This document shows, in pieces, positions 35,300-47,054 of a stretch of 64,000 nucleotides of DNA. The notes beneath the pieces are model-generated. The model made no database searches. It was not told the DNA's origin and saw only the letters and a list, made by a program, of their open reading frames with translations. Numbering within the stretch: position 1 is the first letter of the stretch; every line of letters starts with the position of its first letter. A program made the position numbers and the translations under genes. The stretch is taken from contig NC_041004.1 of assembly GCF_004193775.1 (NCBI RefSeq), forward strand, positions 3,548,718-3,612,717, given 5' to 3'. Source of the stretch: Glycine soja. Taxonomy: Eukaryota > Streptophyta > Magnoliopsida > Fabales > Fabaceae.

Positions 35300-37690
35300 G
35301 TCCATTTTTAAAGTATTGCTTTTGAGTCATAACTCTATGCTCAAAAGATTAATCCCTTATCCTTAAATAATATAAGTATTGCATCACTTATACTAATGAT
35401 TTTTGGTATATATTTACAATTATCAATATTATTAAAATATTAGTTAAAGAATTAAAATATAATTTTTTGATTAGAATGTATAAAATTGTGTTGTGTATCA
35501 TTTTTATATTTTTTTATAACTTTTATAATAACTATTTTTTCAAGTTTCTTAAATAATGTATTAAGAATATTGATAGCAACACTCTTGTTAAACCCACATT
35601 ACTGTAATTGTTAATGGCATCCATATATTCATCCAACGTCATCATTCCTTGATTGACGATATATAGTTCATACTTCCTTATGATGAGTCAATTTCTTATT
35701 CTTTCCATGACTGTTTGATCAAGGAATGTTATACTAATAAATATAGGGAGATATAAGTATACATTGATAATCATTATGTGACGCAGTGTATTATTATTAG
35801 CTGCTACTAGGGCCATGTTTTACGAGCAAATATATTGAAGATTGATCGATTTGGTGAGATTTCAACAAGGCATTATCACAAGCAGAATAACAACGCGACA
35901 GAGTTTTCTTCTATTCCTCCACAAATCATTTACGAAACCTTACTTTAATGAATTTTGACTTTTATGGCCAATGTTTTACATGGTCTAATTGATAGGAAAA
36001 AGTGAGGCCTATAACATAGTATAGGGATAACAAAAAAAATTTGTACCCACATATATTCGTGGATAAAATTCACTATGAATAAATGATAAATACTTTAAAT
36101 AGATATTAATTACTTATGTATATGAACATTTTTTTTATCTATTTGTGAATGGATCCGTTAATATCTGTTACGTGTAATCCTTTGTTCCATTTCTCTCTTC
36201 TTCGACCACAGAGCACGAACCACAATCCTTTTTTATGAGAAAAAATAATTTATTTTAAATTTGAAATATCCATGGGTACCCATCTATTTGTGATATCAAA
36301 AAAATCCGTGAATATTTTTCAAATGGATATCCATCGAGTGATGAGTGAATAGTGGGTAGGGTTTTTTCAACATGCGAGTAATGGATTGTCCCTTATCCGC
36401 ATCCAATCTCACTCATTGTCATTCTTATTATAGTAAGTTTGTCTTTGATTAAGAGGATAAAAATATAAAAAAGATAAAAATAGAAGAATTTTTTATGATT
36501 AAAATAAAATATAAAAGGTGGGAGTTTCATATGGAATCCATAAAATTTCTCTCATATTTCTCCTTTTCTTCCCTAAATCAAACACAACTTAAGAAAGGAT
36601 GAGATGGATCAATAATCAATAACTTAAGAAAGGACATTGGTTAAAAAACAAAAATAATAAAATATTTATTAGACAATGTAATTTTATGTGTTCCAATAAA
36701 AACACTTATCTTTATAGTTCCTTAAACACTACCCAAAAACACTTATTACCATTTTCCACAATCAATATATGATAGAGATGGTAGAAGGTGTACTATAGTA
36801 GGGATATAACAACGAAGCCACAAAAAGTATGAAAGAACTTCAATTTCATTCTTGTAGATACCAAATGGCTTTTAGATAAAATTTAGGCTTTAGTTTTTCA
36901 TACATATACTTTAGTTTTTCTTTATTATTTGCCTCTGTAATTTTTTTCCAAAATATTTTCTATAAGTTTTACTTTTGATCTCTACCGTTAAAATTAAAAA
37001 AAAAAACGTTAAATTGTTAATATCATATTGACATTAACACACATCACATTTTTTTTTATAAAAAAAAGACATCAACATAGTGTACACTATGTTATCGCAT
37101 TATCACATGTAATGTTATTAATGACTCACATCAACAAAAAATGTCACGTTATCATAATCACAAAGAAATAAAAACGAAAGAAAATAAATTTAAAGATAAA
37201 AATGAAAAGATAATACATGATTGAAAAATAAAATAAAAAATTAACATATTTACAAGTAAGGAAACAAATTAAATCTTATATATAATGTATAATACTTTGT
37301 CACATATCAAAATGATATAAAAAATATATGTGATGTAATATTAAGTGGAAAATTCATTTTTATAACAGAAAAATGACTGCATAGTGTAAAATAATTTTAT
37401 ATAATTATTCAATCACAAGTTATCATATATGATAAATTTATTAACTTTTATAATGAATACATTAAAAATTATATAAATAATAATTTGTGATTAAATAATT
37501 ATATAAAATATTTTAATCATAAATTAAATAACCTTAAAATATTTTATAACGCCAATCTCCAATTTTGTTGAAGGTAATTTGTGCAGCACTGCAGCTACTT
37601 ACAAATGTAAGGGTTTATATCATCTTCATGCATGACTTTCAAAACTAATATGAGCAAAGCCTAGTAAAGGAGAAATTCTCAACAAAGCAA
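35300..37690. other. Intergenic DNA with decayed repeats
   Basis: No gene is supported. A segment at about 36000-36430 with GGATATCCATCGAGTGATGAGTGAATAGTGGG and CTCACTCATTGTCATTCTTA resembles a common class of small plant DNA elements, and 36880-37260 shows fold-back-like AT-rich sequence. Ends could not be fixed. Confidence 0.45.
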
Positions 37691-37694
37691 TTGT

Positions 37695-37695
<1 letters not shown>

Positions 37696-37739
<44 letters not shown>

Positions 37740-37740
37740 G
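37696..37740. repeat. (TA)n(GA)n microsatellite
   Basis: About nine TA repeats run straight into about thirteen GA repeats, ending 11 bases before an ATG at 37752. TA/GA tracts of this type are common in plant core promoters and 5' UTRs. Confidence 0.95.
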
Positions 37741-37751
37741 TTTTCCCAAAA

Positions 37752-38033
37752 ATGGATCCAATGGATAGTGAATGTTTATCGGTTGTGTCATATGTACTAA
37801 AGCTAGTAATGTTTATTTTGGTCTTCATTCAGGACATGGTTCCTTGCATAGATAGGTCAGAATACTTGGCTTTGGAAAGAAGAGGAGGCAAGGCATTTCT
37901 TCCTCCCCAAGTTGTTGAGGATATCCTAGAGGAACAGATGGTGTGGCATTCTACCAATAGTGATAGTTACATGGTAAATAGTGATTACAAAAACATTGAT
38001 GGTGTATGTTTATTAGACAATGTCAAAGTCTAA
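37752..38033 (+). CDS. Candidate small protein, 93 aa, with one hydrophobic segment
   Basis: I do not recognise this protein. It begins MDPMDSECLSVVSYVLKLVMF; residues 8-27 are hydrophobic enough for one membrane span or a signal anchor. An acidic and basic mixed part follows (RSEYLALERRGGKAFLPP, VVEDILEEQMVW). Amino-acid composition looks more protein-like than that of most short frames nearby, and the ORF starts right after a TA/GA tract that could serve as promoter and leader. No homologous neighbour or intron is evident. It could equally be a truncated exon of a lost gene or a chance frame. Confidence 0.35.
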   Translation: MDPMDSECLSVVSYVLKLVMFILVFIQDMVPCIDRSEYLALERRGGKAFLPPQVVEDILEEQMVWHSTNSDSYMVNSDYKNIDGVCLLDNVKV

Positions 38034-40390
38034 CTTATTCTTTCATTATTATTTTTTATTTAAAAACTTAAATACGAAAAAGATTTATAACAACTCACAT
38101 ATATGTTTAACTAATTATTTCAGGTTGCTTTAATACTTACTTTAAATATGTTTGTTTGAAGTCACTTATTAAGAAAATAAAAATATAAAGTATTTAATTA
38201 AAAAATATTTCATATATTAAAATATAAAAATTAGTACTAGTTTTGAATGATTAAAAGTATTTAATAAAATATATTAAATATTCTCTTTTTTATAATGTGA
38301 ATTAAATGCTGTTTCGCATATACTAATACCTATATTCTATTCTTACCAATAAAAAAAAAAACCGAAAATAGCAGTCTCATGGCAAAAAGAAAGAAGACAA
38401 AAAAAGAATGTTTCCTTTAAACCTTTGGCATACATAATAATATCATTTATCTCATGATAAATTAAGCGTTGGCAATAATTATCATTCGCTGAAATCTTCA
38501 AAAATTCATTATGATGCTTACGTCAGAAGCTCAATCATCCATCGACCAACTTTTCTCTTCCTTTAACCATTAAAAAATAAACAAACTTTTATAAATTGTA
38601 AGTTGCTTAAAATATGTCAAGTGATTTAGTTAGCAAAGTCCAACAGCAGTCCAAACAATAATTTTAAGGAAGGAAATTTTCTCTAGGAAAAAATTATCCA
38701 AGGCTGTGTTACTTCTTTAGTTTGCTGTCAAAAAATAATAATTATACAAACATTTTATGGAAGGAACTGGATAGAATAGTCTACCATTGCATTGTCATCT
38801 CTTCATCAAATTGTTAAATAAAAAAATATTAATAATATATAGAGGGAAAGAGAGATCAAATTAATATATTATTATTTGAATTTATTCAAATTTTGGGTCG
38901 CATGATATTTGTAACATGTATCTACAAATAATTTTACCAATTATTAATCTTTGATTAAAAAAAAAAAACTAACTGATCACCCATAATGAATCTCCCCTCT
39001 TAATTATTCTTTTCATATATAAAACACGTAATTTAAACCTTATCCAGAATATCAAACTTAATTTCATTTGGACCAACATGTTAATAAATTTATTCAAAAT
39101 TAAGAATTGTGTATCCATTTATGTTAGAAAGCCTAATTAACCACCCAAATTTTGTATATAAGACTCAAAACTAAGAGTTCACTTAATGCGAGTTCGTTTC
39201 TCCCGTTGTAATCCAAATAAACGCTTGAAGATACCAAACTCAACAACTCAACTTCATTGGGACCTAACATGTTAGTAAAATTATTCAAATTTAAGAGTTG
39301 AAAACTCAAATATCCATTTAAGTTTTCTGTCTCAAATAAATTCGTTGAGAAAATGCAAGGTAATGGTATAGTAGGATTGATCCAATTTGCTTGTATTAGA
39401 CTTTTATTAACTGCTATGTCATTATTATGTCCTGAAAAACAGACCCATAAGTAACGCCCAATTGTATGGCGCAACGTGCAGACTTAGGTCGCTCTTATGT
39501 AACATAATTGCTACGTTGACATCACCAAATTTTCCTCTGTAGACCAAGAGAAAATTCAACATTTTCTGATCATTGATTTCATGTTCTAATTTACAAATTA
39601 TAACAAAAAAAAAGAGTCAACGCAAGTGCAATTAATGTGCTCTTTAGGTTGTATTTTGAGGGTAGTTTAAGAAAACGTTTTTCGTATATCAAAGTATGAA
39701 TCCAATGCACGAGGACTTGTATCAAAACATGTCCAGATTCAAAAACTGTTTTATGTCTTTTGTCTGCCAACATTTCAATTTTCAAACACATTGGTGAATT
39801 GTTATTAAATCAACACCCAGTTTTATATTTATGTCAAATTCTTAAATTACAAACAAAAGTACTATTATACATGAATTTGTTTTGGGTATCTTTCCTTAAA
39901 GACTACAAATGAATCATTATATTCCTTCCAGTTTTTCACTCAAACCAAGCAACCTATTGGGATAATTGAATTGGCACAAGATTTTCAAGCTACAGATTTA
40001 AATCATGTATCCCAAATTCAGGTCATCATACATTAATCAAGAAAGAATAGACTAAACCATGAAGAAGAAAATAGAGGCTGCATTCTTAGCTAAATTGTTC
40101 GTTTCTTACTAAGCAATTTGCTTTGTGTTCAAGATAACAAAGAAACAGTTACCCATCTTTAGATGATGGGAATGGGGAAAGGCATAATTACTACCCATGT
40201 TCAAAGTGACATACTAGTAATATTAGAACTACAGAATGGTAGATTCCAACCCATGCAGTTAAGAAAACATTTGGGTGTGGATCTCATCAATAAGCCTAAA
40301 TTACACAAACAATTACATAAACTGCAATGTAAGTTACCATGCACCTTTAAAAATATAAGGTAATTAGCTTCTGCTGCTGCTCCTCAGTCC
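38034..40390. other. Intergenic DNA 3' of the GRAS gene
   Basis: No supported gene. The last few hundred bases before 40391 may include the 3' UTR of the minus-strand GRAS gene. Confidence 0.5.
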
Positions 40391-42589
40391 TCAGCATCTC
40401 CAAGTAGAAACTGAGATGAGTTCTTTCTTCTGCCAGCATAGAACAAGTGATGAAGGCTTCCTCTCCACATGAAATCCCCTCACAGGTGCCCTCTGAACTA
40501 GACACTCAGCTTGAGCTTCTGTGAAGTTGCTAAATGTGAATGGAGAGAATCCAGATTGCATAAAGAGGTTCCTCCATGGGGGTAATTTTTCTTGAAAATG
40601 GTGGTGGCCAAGTATAATTTTCTTGATAGCTGGCTGGATGAAATGCCTCTCAATCTTTTGGAGGACATCAAGATTCACATTCACCGCATCCAACGATTCA
40701 AGCAGGGCCGAATAACATTGGAGAACATGGACTACGTTGGTAGGAAGTGGTACATCCATTTGATCACAAATTCTGTCCAAAGTGACCACAACTTTTGGCC
40801 TGAGTTGCTTCACAAAGTGAAGAACGGAAGGGAACAATGATGGATAGTTTGTGAAACTTGAGACTGGCATATTCACCACAATTGCCTCATTATCAAAGAA
40901 TTTACCAAGCAGTGGACAGGAAGGAGAGTTCAAGGATTCAATGCTCAAAACATTGAATTCAAATGACACATTGATGTCTTTCGCGTATTGAATCAAATTC
41001 TCTCTAGTGAAATTGAGCTCAACCTCATCACAAGTGGAGGGTGACACAATGGCAGTGACTTTGAGTGAAGGTGCACCACTACTTCTCAAGGCAATCTCTT
41101 GCATAAAAGATGACCACTGCACTCCAAACCCAATATCGAAATCGATAACATGAATTCTGTCAGACCTTTCCACAGCTTCAATGAGGGCTTGGTTGCAAGT
41201 AAAATTGGCAAACTGAAGAACAGGTGATATCTCAGAAAAGGACTTATAAGCTCCAATTTTAAAAATGAAACTAATTGGCGAAAAAGCCATGAAACTGTGA
41301 GCATTTGAATGAAGCAGTGACATCAAGGCCTCCTTCATGTAGAAAGCAGCCCTCTGAAAAGGCCTACCAATAGGGGAGAGCTGGTGATTGAGCCGCGCCA
41401 ATATCCCTTGCGCATGAACCGGATTACCAGCTTCTATCAGCTCAGCAGTTTTGTATAACTGATCAAATATAGCCTGCTGAAGCTGGTGGCTTGCATCGTC
41501 TCCGGTGGAACTCACCTTCTGCTGTTTAGTAGAAGGCATAACCATTGATTGTTGTTGTTGTTGTTGCTGCATATGGTGAGGAAACAATGGAAGCTGTGTT
41601 TGCTGCCTCCTACCAAACACTTCTTGCCCTGAATCCAAAAGGGACAACCTTGGAGCTTGAAAATTGTGCCCAATGGTGTCAAAGAGATGGTGTTTCGCCT
41701 GATGCTGAGAGAAAACCTGCTGTTCCTGCACCTGAGGGTACATCAATGGCAAAAAGAAAGAAGGGTTATCTGAGAACTGAACTTGGTTCTGGTTCAACAT
41801 AAACTGTGGATTAATAACCTGAGGCTTCTCATCCACCACTCCAAACTCTTGCTGCTGCTGCTGAGAAGTGAACACACCAGGGGAAACAGATGATGACACC
41901 ATGAGAGGATTGTTGGCAGAGAAAACAACAGATTCTGAAACCTGGCCAGTCCCAGAACCAGCCTTGGCATTCTGGCCATCCATATTCTCAGCAATGAAAG
42001 GGAAACCAGCAGGGTAATTTGGGTCAATATTACCACCCACCATATTCATATTCATATTCATATTCAATCCTTGTTGATCCACAACACCAAATCCAGCATT
42101 GAAATCAGCACTTTGAGAGCCACAGGCAGTGCTTTGCAGAAGCTTGCTCAATCCAGCAGAAGGGTCTTCAACATCCCCCATGATTAGCCTCAGGATGGAT
42201 TGATCTTGGCACTCCCAGTCCTCCATCCTGATGCCACATTTTTCGGGGCTGGATTCCTGAGGAGGGTTGTTGTTGTTGTAGTCTGAGGGTGGTGTTGGGT
42301 TGTTGGTGGTGTTGGCTGAGGTGCCACCACCACCCTTGCTAGTGCTGTTGTTGCTGCTGCCAAGAGAAGAAGACATTGTGGAGGAGGAAGTGGGAGGGCT
42401 AAGGCTTCTTCTGGAGCCAAGAACTGAGGTGGGCTCAGTGATGCTGCCCACATAGCAATAGTCCTCTTTGTCTATGGTCCACTTTGGTTGTGGGTTATGC
42501 AAAAGCACTGAAAATGAATCTGAGGCTGAAGAGAAATCCAACACTCCCTTCCCTTGAAATTCCTCAAAAGGCAAGGGCATGACCTTCAT
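40391..42589 (-). CDS. SCL6: GRAS transcription factor, HAM/SCL6 type, miR171 target
   Basis: A single uninterrupted 732-codon frame. The N-terminal half is low-complexity (Ser, Asn, Gly, Gln runs) with a conserved start (FQGKGVLDFSSASDSFSVLL, WTIDKEDYCYVG). The GRAS domain spans about residue 365 to the end: first leucine-rich region with ILARLNHQLSPIG (near 395), the VHIID-type motif IHVIDFDIGFG (near 480), a PFYRE-like region (VVNMPVSSF, near 570) and a SAW region ending VSTWRC. HAM/SCL6 proteins are nuclear regulators that maintain shoot meristems and affect branching and chlorophyll synthesis; miR171 cleaves their mRNAs. This transcript carries that site. Being intronless is usual for GRAS genes. 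The start is the ATG after CTTTCTTAG, the same context conserved in the pseudogene at 58.5 kb. SCL6, SCL22 and SCL27 are not distinguished here. Confidence 0.93.
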   Translation of the reverse strand: MKVMPLPFEEFQGKGVLDFSSASDSFSVLLHNPQPKWTIDKEDYCYVGSITEPTSVLGSRRSLSPPTSSSTMSSSLGSSNNSTSKGGGGTSANTTNNPTPPSDYNNNNPPQESSPEKCGIRMEDWECQDQSILRLIMGDVEDPSAGLSKLLQSTACGSQSADFNAGFGVVDQQGLNMNMNMNMVGGNIDPNYPAGFPFIAENMDGQNAKAGSGTGQVSESVVFSANNPLMVSSSVSPGVFTSQQQQQEFGVVDEKPQVINPQFMLNQNQVQFSDNPSFFLPLMYPQVQEQQVFSQHQAKHHLFDTIGHNFQAPRLSLLDSGQEVFGRRQQTQLPLFPHHMQQQQQQQSMVMPSTKQQKVSSTGDDASHQLQQAIFDQLYKTAELIEAGNPVHAQGILARLNHQLSPIGRPFQRAAFYMKEALMSLLHSNAHSFMAFSPISFIFKIGAYKSFSEISPVLQFANFTCNQALIEAVERSDRIHVIDFDIGFGVQWSSFMQEIALRSSGAPSLKVTAIVSPSTCDEVELNFTRENLIQYAKDINVSFEFNVLSIESLNSPSCPLLGKFFDNEAIVVNMPVSSFTNYPSLFPSVLHFVKQLRPKVVVTLDRICDQMDVPLPTNVVHVLQCYSALLESLDAVNVNLDVLQKIERHFIQPAIKKIILGHHHFQEKLPPWRNLFMQSGFSPFTFSNFTEAQAECLVQRAPVRGFHVERKPSSLVLCWQKKELISVSTWRC
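41385..41405 (-). promoter_or_regulatory. miR171 target site in the GRAS mRNA
   Basis: The plus strand over these 21 bases is identical to the canonical miR171 sequence family (TGATTGAGCC...CCAATATC), so the minus-strand mRNA pairs with it perfectly. It encodes the ILARLNH segment, where the site is found in plant SCL6/HAM genes. Cleavage is expected opposite bases 10-11 of the small RNA. Confidence 0.93.
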
Positions 42590-43140
42590 CTAAGAAAGTT
42601 GCCTAGGGGGGGGAAGAACAATAAAATTGGTGACCACAAAACCCACCACCCAAAAGACTCCAGTTTTTCAAAAGGTACCACCTTTATTTCCCCACAACCC
42701 ACCCCAGAAAAAAAGGATTACAAATTAAGCAAATTTAAACCACCCCAAATGAAGAACACATAAAAAAAACAAGAAATTTCGGGTTGGAAGAGCTAAAAAG
42801 GCTGAATTTTTGTTTTTGTTTTGGGGACAATACAAATCTTCGAGGAACACTGAACAAACACATAGAGTGCTGCAGGAAAAACAAAAGAACAAACAACTTG
42901 GGCACCCTCTAAAAATAAAGCTTGTTTTTTTCTTCTTCTATCTGATACTTCTGTGGCGTGTTGAGATTGAAACAGTTGAAGAAGGTGTGATGAGGGAAGA
43001 AGAAGAAAGCCATGAGATGAATGAATGTGATTCTTCTTTGTGTTTTCTGTGTGGAACACTCTTTGTTGCTTGTGTTTTGTAAGGTAGATGCGTGCAGCGT
43101 ATAAAAGTGGTAAAGTGCTCTCTCTCTCTCTCTCACTGTT
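42590..43140 (-). promoter_or_regulatory. 5' UTR / promoter-proximal region of the GRAS gene
   Basis: Upstream of the start the minus strand has a G/C run, a pyrimidine-rich leader and a (GA)n tract at about 43116-43134. The TATAAAA at 43100 reads in plus orientation and so is not a correctly oriented TATA box for this gene. A GA-rich TATA-less promoter is possible. The transcription start is not determined. Confidence 0.4.
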
Positions 43141-44268
43141 TCTACTTTTTTAAATAAAAAAAATTGATATTTTATTGTTTTTTAATTTATTTTTGTGCAG
43201 CTTGTCTGCATACGTAGTTTTCCCCTCTGGTTGGTAGGGTTGCTGTCGCCACCCTTGATTTCAACCACTCCAGCATCTCGCGCGTGAACTTCAGTTTCCA
43301 ATGTTAAATGTATTTCTACTAATATTTCTAATTTAATGCAATAAAGGCTCGTGACAGTGTACGAAAATTTTATCTCATTACAATCGACTAAATTCAATTC
43401 AAAATACTCATTTGTTATGCATTTACGTATTTGTAAATAGTATCGGAGAAAAAAGTTGGCACAAGTGACACTATTCATCCAACGATATGCCAGATGTAAA
43501 ATAAATTTTAATATGATTTTTTACTTTAATAAGTTATAGGCTTTTTTTCATAAAAAAAATATTTGACTTATATGGCCTTTATTAAATTATAAACGTGAAT
43601 ATCAAAATATTTAATTTAATTAGTTAAATAGAAATATATAAGTATTATAAATCCTATTTAATTCCTATATATATAAAAATTATAAATATTAATAATAAAT
43701 ATTTTTTTACTGATGAACTTAAAATATAAATTTTAATTATTTTATCCTTAAATGGAGCCTAACAAGTATTGAAGCTAATCTAATAATGCAAAATATGTAT
43801 AATTTATATAATATTTTATTTAAATAAATTTAGGTTTTTAAAAAATAAGTTAAATAATAATAATAATTATTATTATATATTAACTTTTATTGTAATATAA
43901 ATGATTTATTATCTTCCGGTGTAATTTACACTAAGCATGGGAATGATTATAAAATAGAAAATCAACAAATTTTAGTTACAATTTAAGATTGATTTACATA
44001 AGTTAAAGACAAAGAGACGTGGGTATAAAAATTGGAACTTATGATCAATTTTTTTTTATTACGTTATTCTTAGCTGCCACTATTTACGAATAAAATTGTC
44101 AAAATTTGTATCCTAATTTGGAGATCAAATTGACTCTTATAAAATAATTTAGGATCAAACTAATAATTAATAAAAAGTTAAACATTGTATGTTATTGAGT
44201 ATTGTACAATATGGATTTGTACGAGGGATTAGCTTAACACCTGATATTAATAAGTGAAAGGATGGATA
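43141..44268. other. AT-rich intergenic DNA
   Basis: No gene seen. Frames are short and interrupted. It may hold distal promoter sequence of the GRAS gene up to the LINE insertion. Confidence 0.5.
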
Positions 44269-44283
44269 TATAATCTTCAAGTT

Positions 44284-44357
<74 letters not shown>

Positions 44358-45830
44358 TAGTATAGGATTTATGAAGGATGTGTATGCATGGCAATTAAGT
44401 TGACATCCATACAAACCCACCAAGATATCACACTAAAACCTAATCAAGAAGCTAACATAATATGTAATTGGGAAAATTGTCCTATTATGAAGAAATTCAC
44501 GCCTAATAAAACATGGGGATATGATCCCACCAAGAATAACTAATCCCAAAATCAGTATCATAATTCGTTATAAGGTCAGCGCAAAAGTTTCCCTCCCTAA
44601 AGATACAAGAGTAAACCAAAACTATATCTTTACAAAAAAAAAAAAAAAAAAAACCATTTTCCTAGTGACAACGGAGCTGCCATGAGACTAAAGATTTCTT
44701 GAATGCTTGAATCACTAAGTTGGAGCCACATTCAATCCCAAGGTTCCTCTAGTTGTGAGCAAGAGCAACCTCTATAACCAAAATAATTGCAAAAGTTCCA
44801 TCATAAAAAATAAAAAATAAAACACTTTGAATGCCAATGTCTATAAGAAGAGAAGCAACCAATCAAACAAACCCATGTTGTGATATCTAAAAGTGCCACC
44901 ACTACCAGCGCGCTCGGGATTACCCTTAGCTGAACCATTTGTATTTCACTTAATGTTATTAAGCACCAGAGGGAACCAATCAACCTACTTAACCAACTGC
45001 GAGGTGAGGGTTGAATGCATGGGGACAAAGAAAGATTTAGGGATAGAGAATTCTTCAACATAATGCTTTAGCTTGCCCCTCAAAGAAGAACTTGCTATGA
45101 AGGTGACAATAGATATGGAAATGATAGCCTCATTGAAAGAAGTAGCTTTGTTGTCAAACCTTAGCTAATTGTGGCAGGTCCATATTGCACAAAGAGAATT
45201 AAGCTTGAGAGATAGGATGACATCCCTAGCTTGACCACTCTATCTAAGAAGAAGAATGTTGAGAAGAGATTGTCAATCCTACAGATTTAGAGTTTTGGAA
45301 ATCTTATTTTTTTAGCCACAACCATATACGACGAGCAAAGGTGCAATCAAAGAAGAGATGTCTAGTGGTTTCTTCAATGCAACCACGTAGAGAACAACAT
45401 GATACCACAACAAAGCCATGTTGCCTTAACTTTTTGTCTATAGGCATCCTATCATGAAGAATTCTCCAAGCCAAAAAGGATCTAAATGGCAGAAGAGCTG
45501 GAGACTAGATTAACTTTGCCCAGGGAGTAGGACCGGAAGGGGAACAAAAATCGTTATAAGCAATCTTGAAAGTGAGATCACCATTACTAGCATCACATCA
45601 AACAAGGTTGTCTTGATGGAGAGAAAGAGCAAATATGGTATTTTGAAATGGCCTCTTCCAAAGAATATATGTGGAAGGAGTATAAAAGCATGCCATTGAC
45701 AATGGACTTAACCAATTGAATGTGTCCTATGATTAAGAGGAGAGAGGCCTTCCAAGAGAGAAGCTTTGGCCTAATATGACCCGAAATAGGCTTGGGATGT
45801 TTAGCACACGGTCTATAATCTTCAAGTTCT
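44269..45830 (-). mobile_element. 5'-truncated LINE (L1-type) 3' part with 17-bp target duplication
   Basis: TATAATCTTCAAGTTCT occurs at 44269-44285 and again at 45814-45830, bracketing the element. Minus-strand translations give, in order, the post-RT region (LLSWKASLLLIIGHIQLVKS near 45740), the zinc-binding RT-associated domain (FLAWRILHDRMPIDKKLRQHG near 45470, and HLFFDCTFARRIWLWL near 45330) and an RNase H start (CNTNGSAKGNPERAGSGGTFR near 44940). Frameshifts and stops break all of them. A long (TA)n tract occupies the 3' junction at 44286-44353. Confidence 0.8.
44286..44353. repeat. (TA)n microsatellite, ~68 bp
   Basis: Uninterrupted alternating TA at the 3' junction of the LINE, where a poly(A) tail would be expected. 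The tract is likely to be length-variable. Confidence 0.95.
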
Positions 45831-46409
45831 GGAGTTTTGATTTTTATTCTTTTTCTTTACAGTTGAGTTTCAATTTCCTTATTGCCTTCAAGTTTTAATA
45901 AGTGAAATGAGGGATATATATTATTCTTTCCAATGCAAGTCAATCAGTGCTCCAATATTAGAGTCTTGAGATATTATGAATTCCTAGAAAGGTTAGTCAT
46001 CATTGTCTTCTTTTATGGCTATACCTAATAATTCCTACTATTATAAGACAATGGGTTCCTCATAAGAAAAAACATTCATTGAAGTGTTAATAATATGTTT
46101 TCTAATACACTTATTTTGATGATAAGGGATATTCAATAAGAAGTGAAATCTAAAATCATTTATAATTTTCTAAAAAAATTAATTAATCATAAACACTATT
46201 TTAAGAAAGTTTGTTAGAAAATATTTTTCTTAACTAGATATTGTGAGATCTTTTCTTTATCATTTGGAATTAACTCTAAACAGGTGAGACAACTATAAAA
46301 TTATTGGATCCCTTTATGATATTGCATGAAATCCATCAAAAGTTTATCTCAAAACAATCTCAAAAAATTATTTTATAATAAATATATTAGAGCTATTAGA
46401 TGATTTTTT
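45831..46409. other. Intergenic AT-rich DNA
   Basis: No gene or clear repeat. A TTAATAAGTGAAATGAGGGATATA segment near 45895 resembles sequence just left of the LINE (near 44249), possibly an older short duplication. Confidence 0.45.
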
Positions 46410-47054
46410 AACTAAATATATGTTAGAAAACTCCACAACAATTATATATTATCCCAAACAATCACTTATAATTTATGAACATTGGTTATATATGAATGAA
46501 AATAAGTTAAACTTACTATGTTGTTCCAGGAGTCTCATGTTTAGCACAACCATGGGGTGCTTATCACACAAAACCTTCAGGCTAAGCACACTCGCCCGTG
46601 CTTAGCGCACCAGTGCAAGGGCTCCAAACTTGCTCTCTAGAGATCCCTACACTTAGCATGCAAAGGAAATGCTTATCCCAAAGAGCACTCATGCTTAGCA
46701 TGCATAACTTATGCTTAGCACAAGTCATCAAACCGAATCCAAGAAATTCATGGTGCTAAGCATGCATCAACAGGCTTTGCAGACATACAAACTTTTGCAA
46801 AAATCACAAATCCACACTTTAAATGGCCATCCATGGCCTCTAAACAATCCCAAAGCATACCAATAAATTCCTAATCACTTTTATTACATTTTAACTGGTT
46901 AATTTACACAATAAACCCCTTAATCAAGTATAATAATTAAAATCCCTAAATCTCCTAACCTAGGGTTCAAAAGGGGAAGGGAAAACCATACAAACAAATA
47001 GATAAAGGAAGACAAAGGGAACCGCAAAAACCACACAAACTACTACTACTTTGC
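46410..47054. mobile_element. LTR-like sequence with CTTAGC motifs
   Basis: Repeated GTGCTTAGC / GCTTAGCATGC / GCTAAGCAC motifs (46545-46765) resemble those in the LTR-like block at 59743-60864 and in soybean gypsy LTRs as I recall them. No terminal bases, primer site or target duplication was found, so this is a fragment. Confidence 0.45.

Noticed and set aside
40592..40840. Plus-strand frames inside the GRAS gene
   Set aside because: Antisense shadows of the 732-codon minus-strand gene.
43097..43106. TATAAAA as TATA box of the GRAS gene
   Set aside because: It reads in plus orientation while the gene is on the minus strand.
44167..44394. Frame containing an (IY)n peptide
   Set aside because: Translation of the (TA)n microsatellite.
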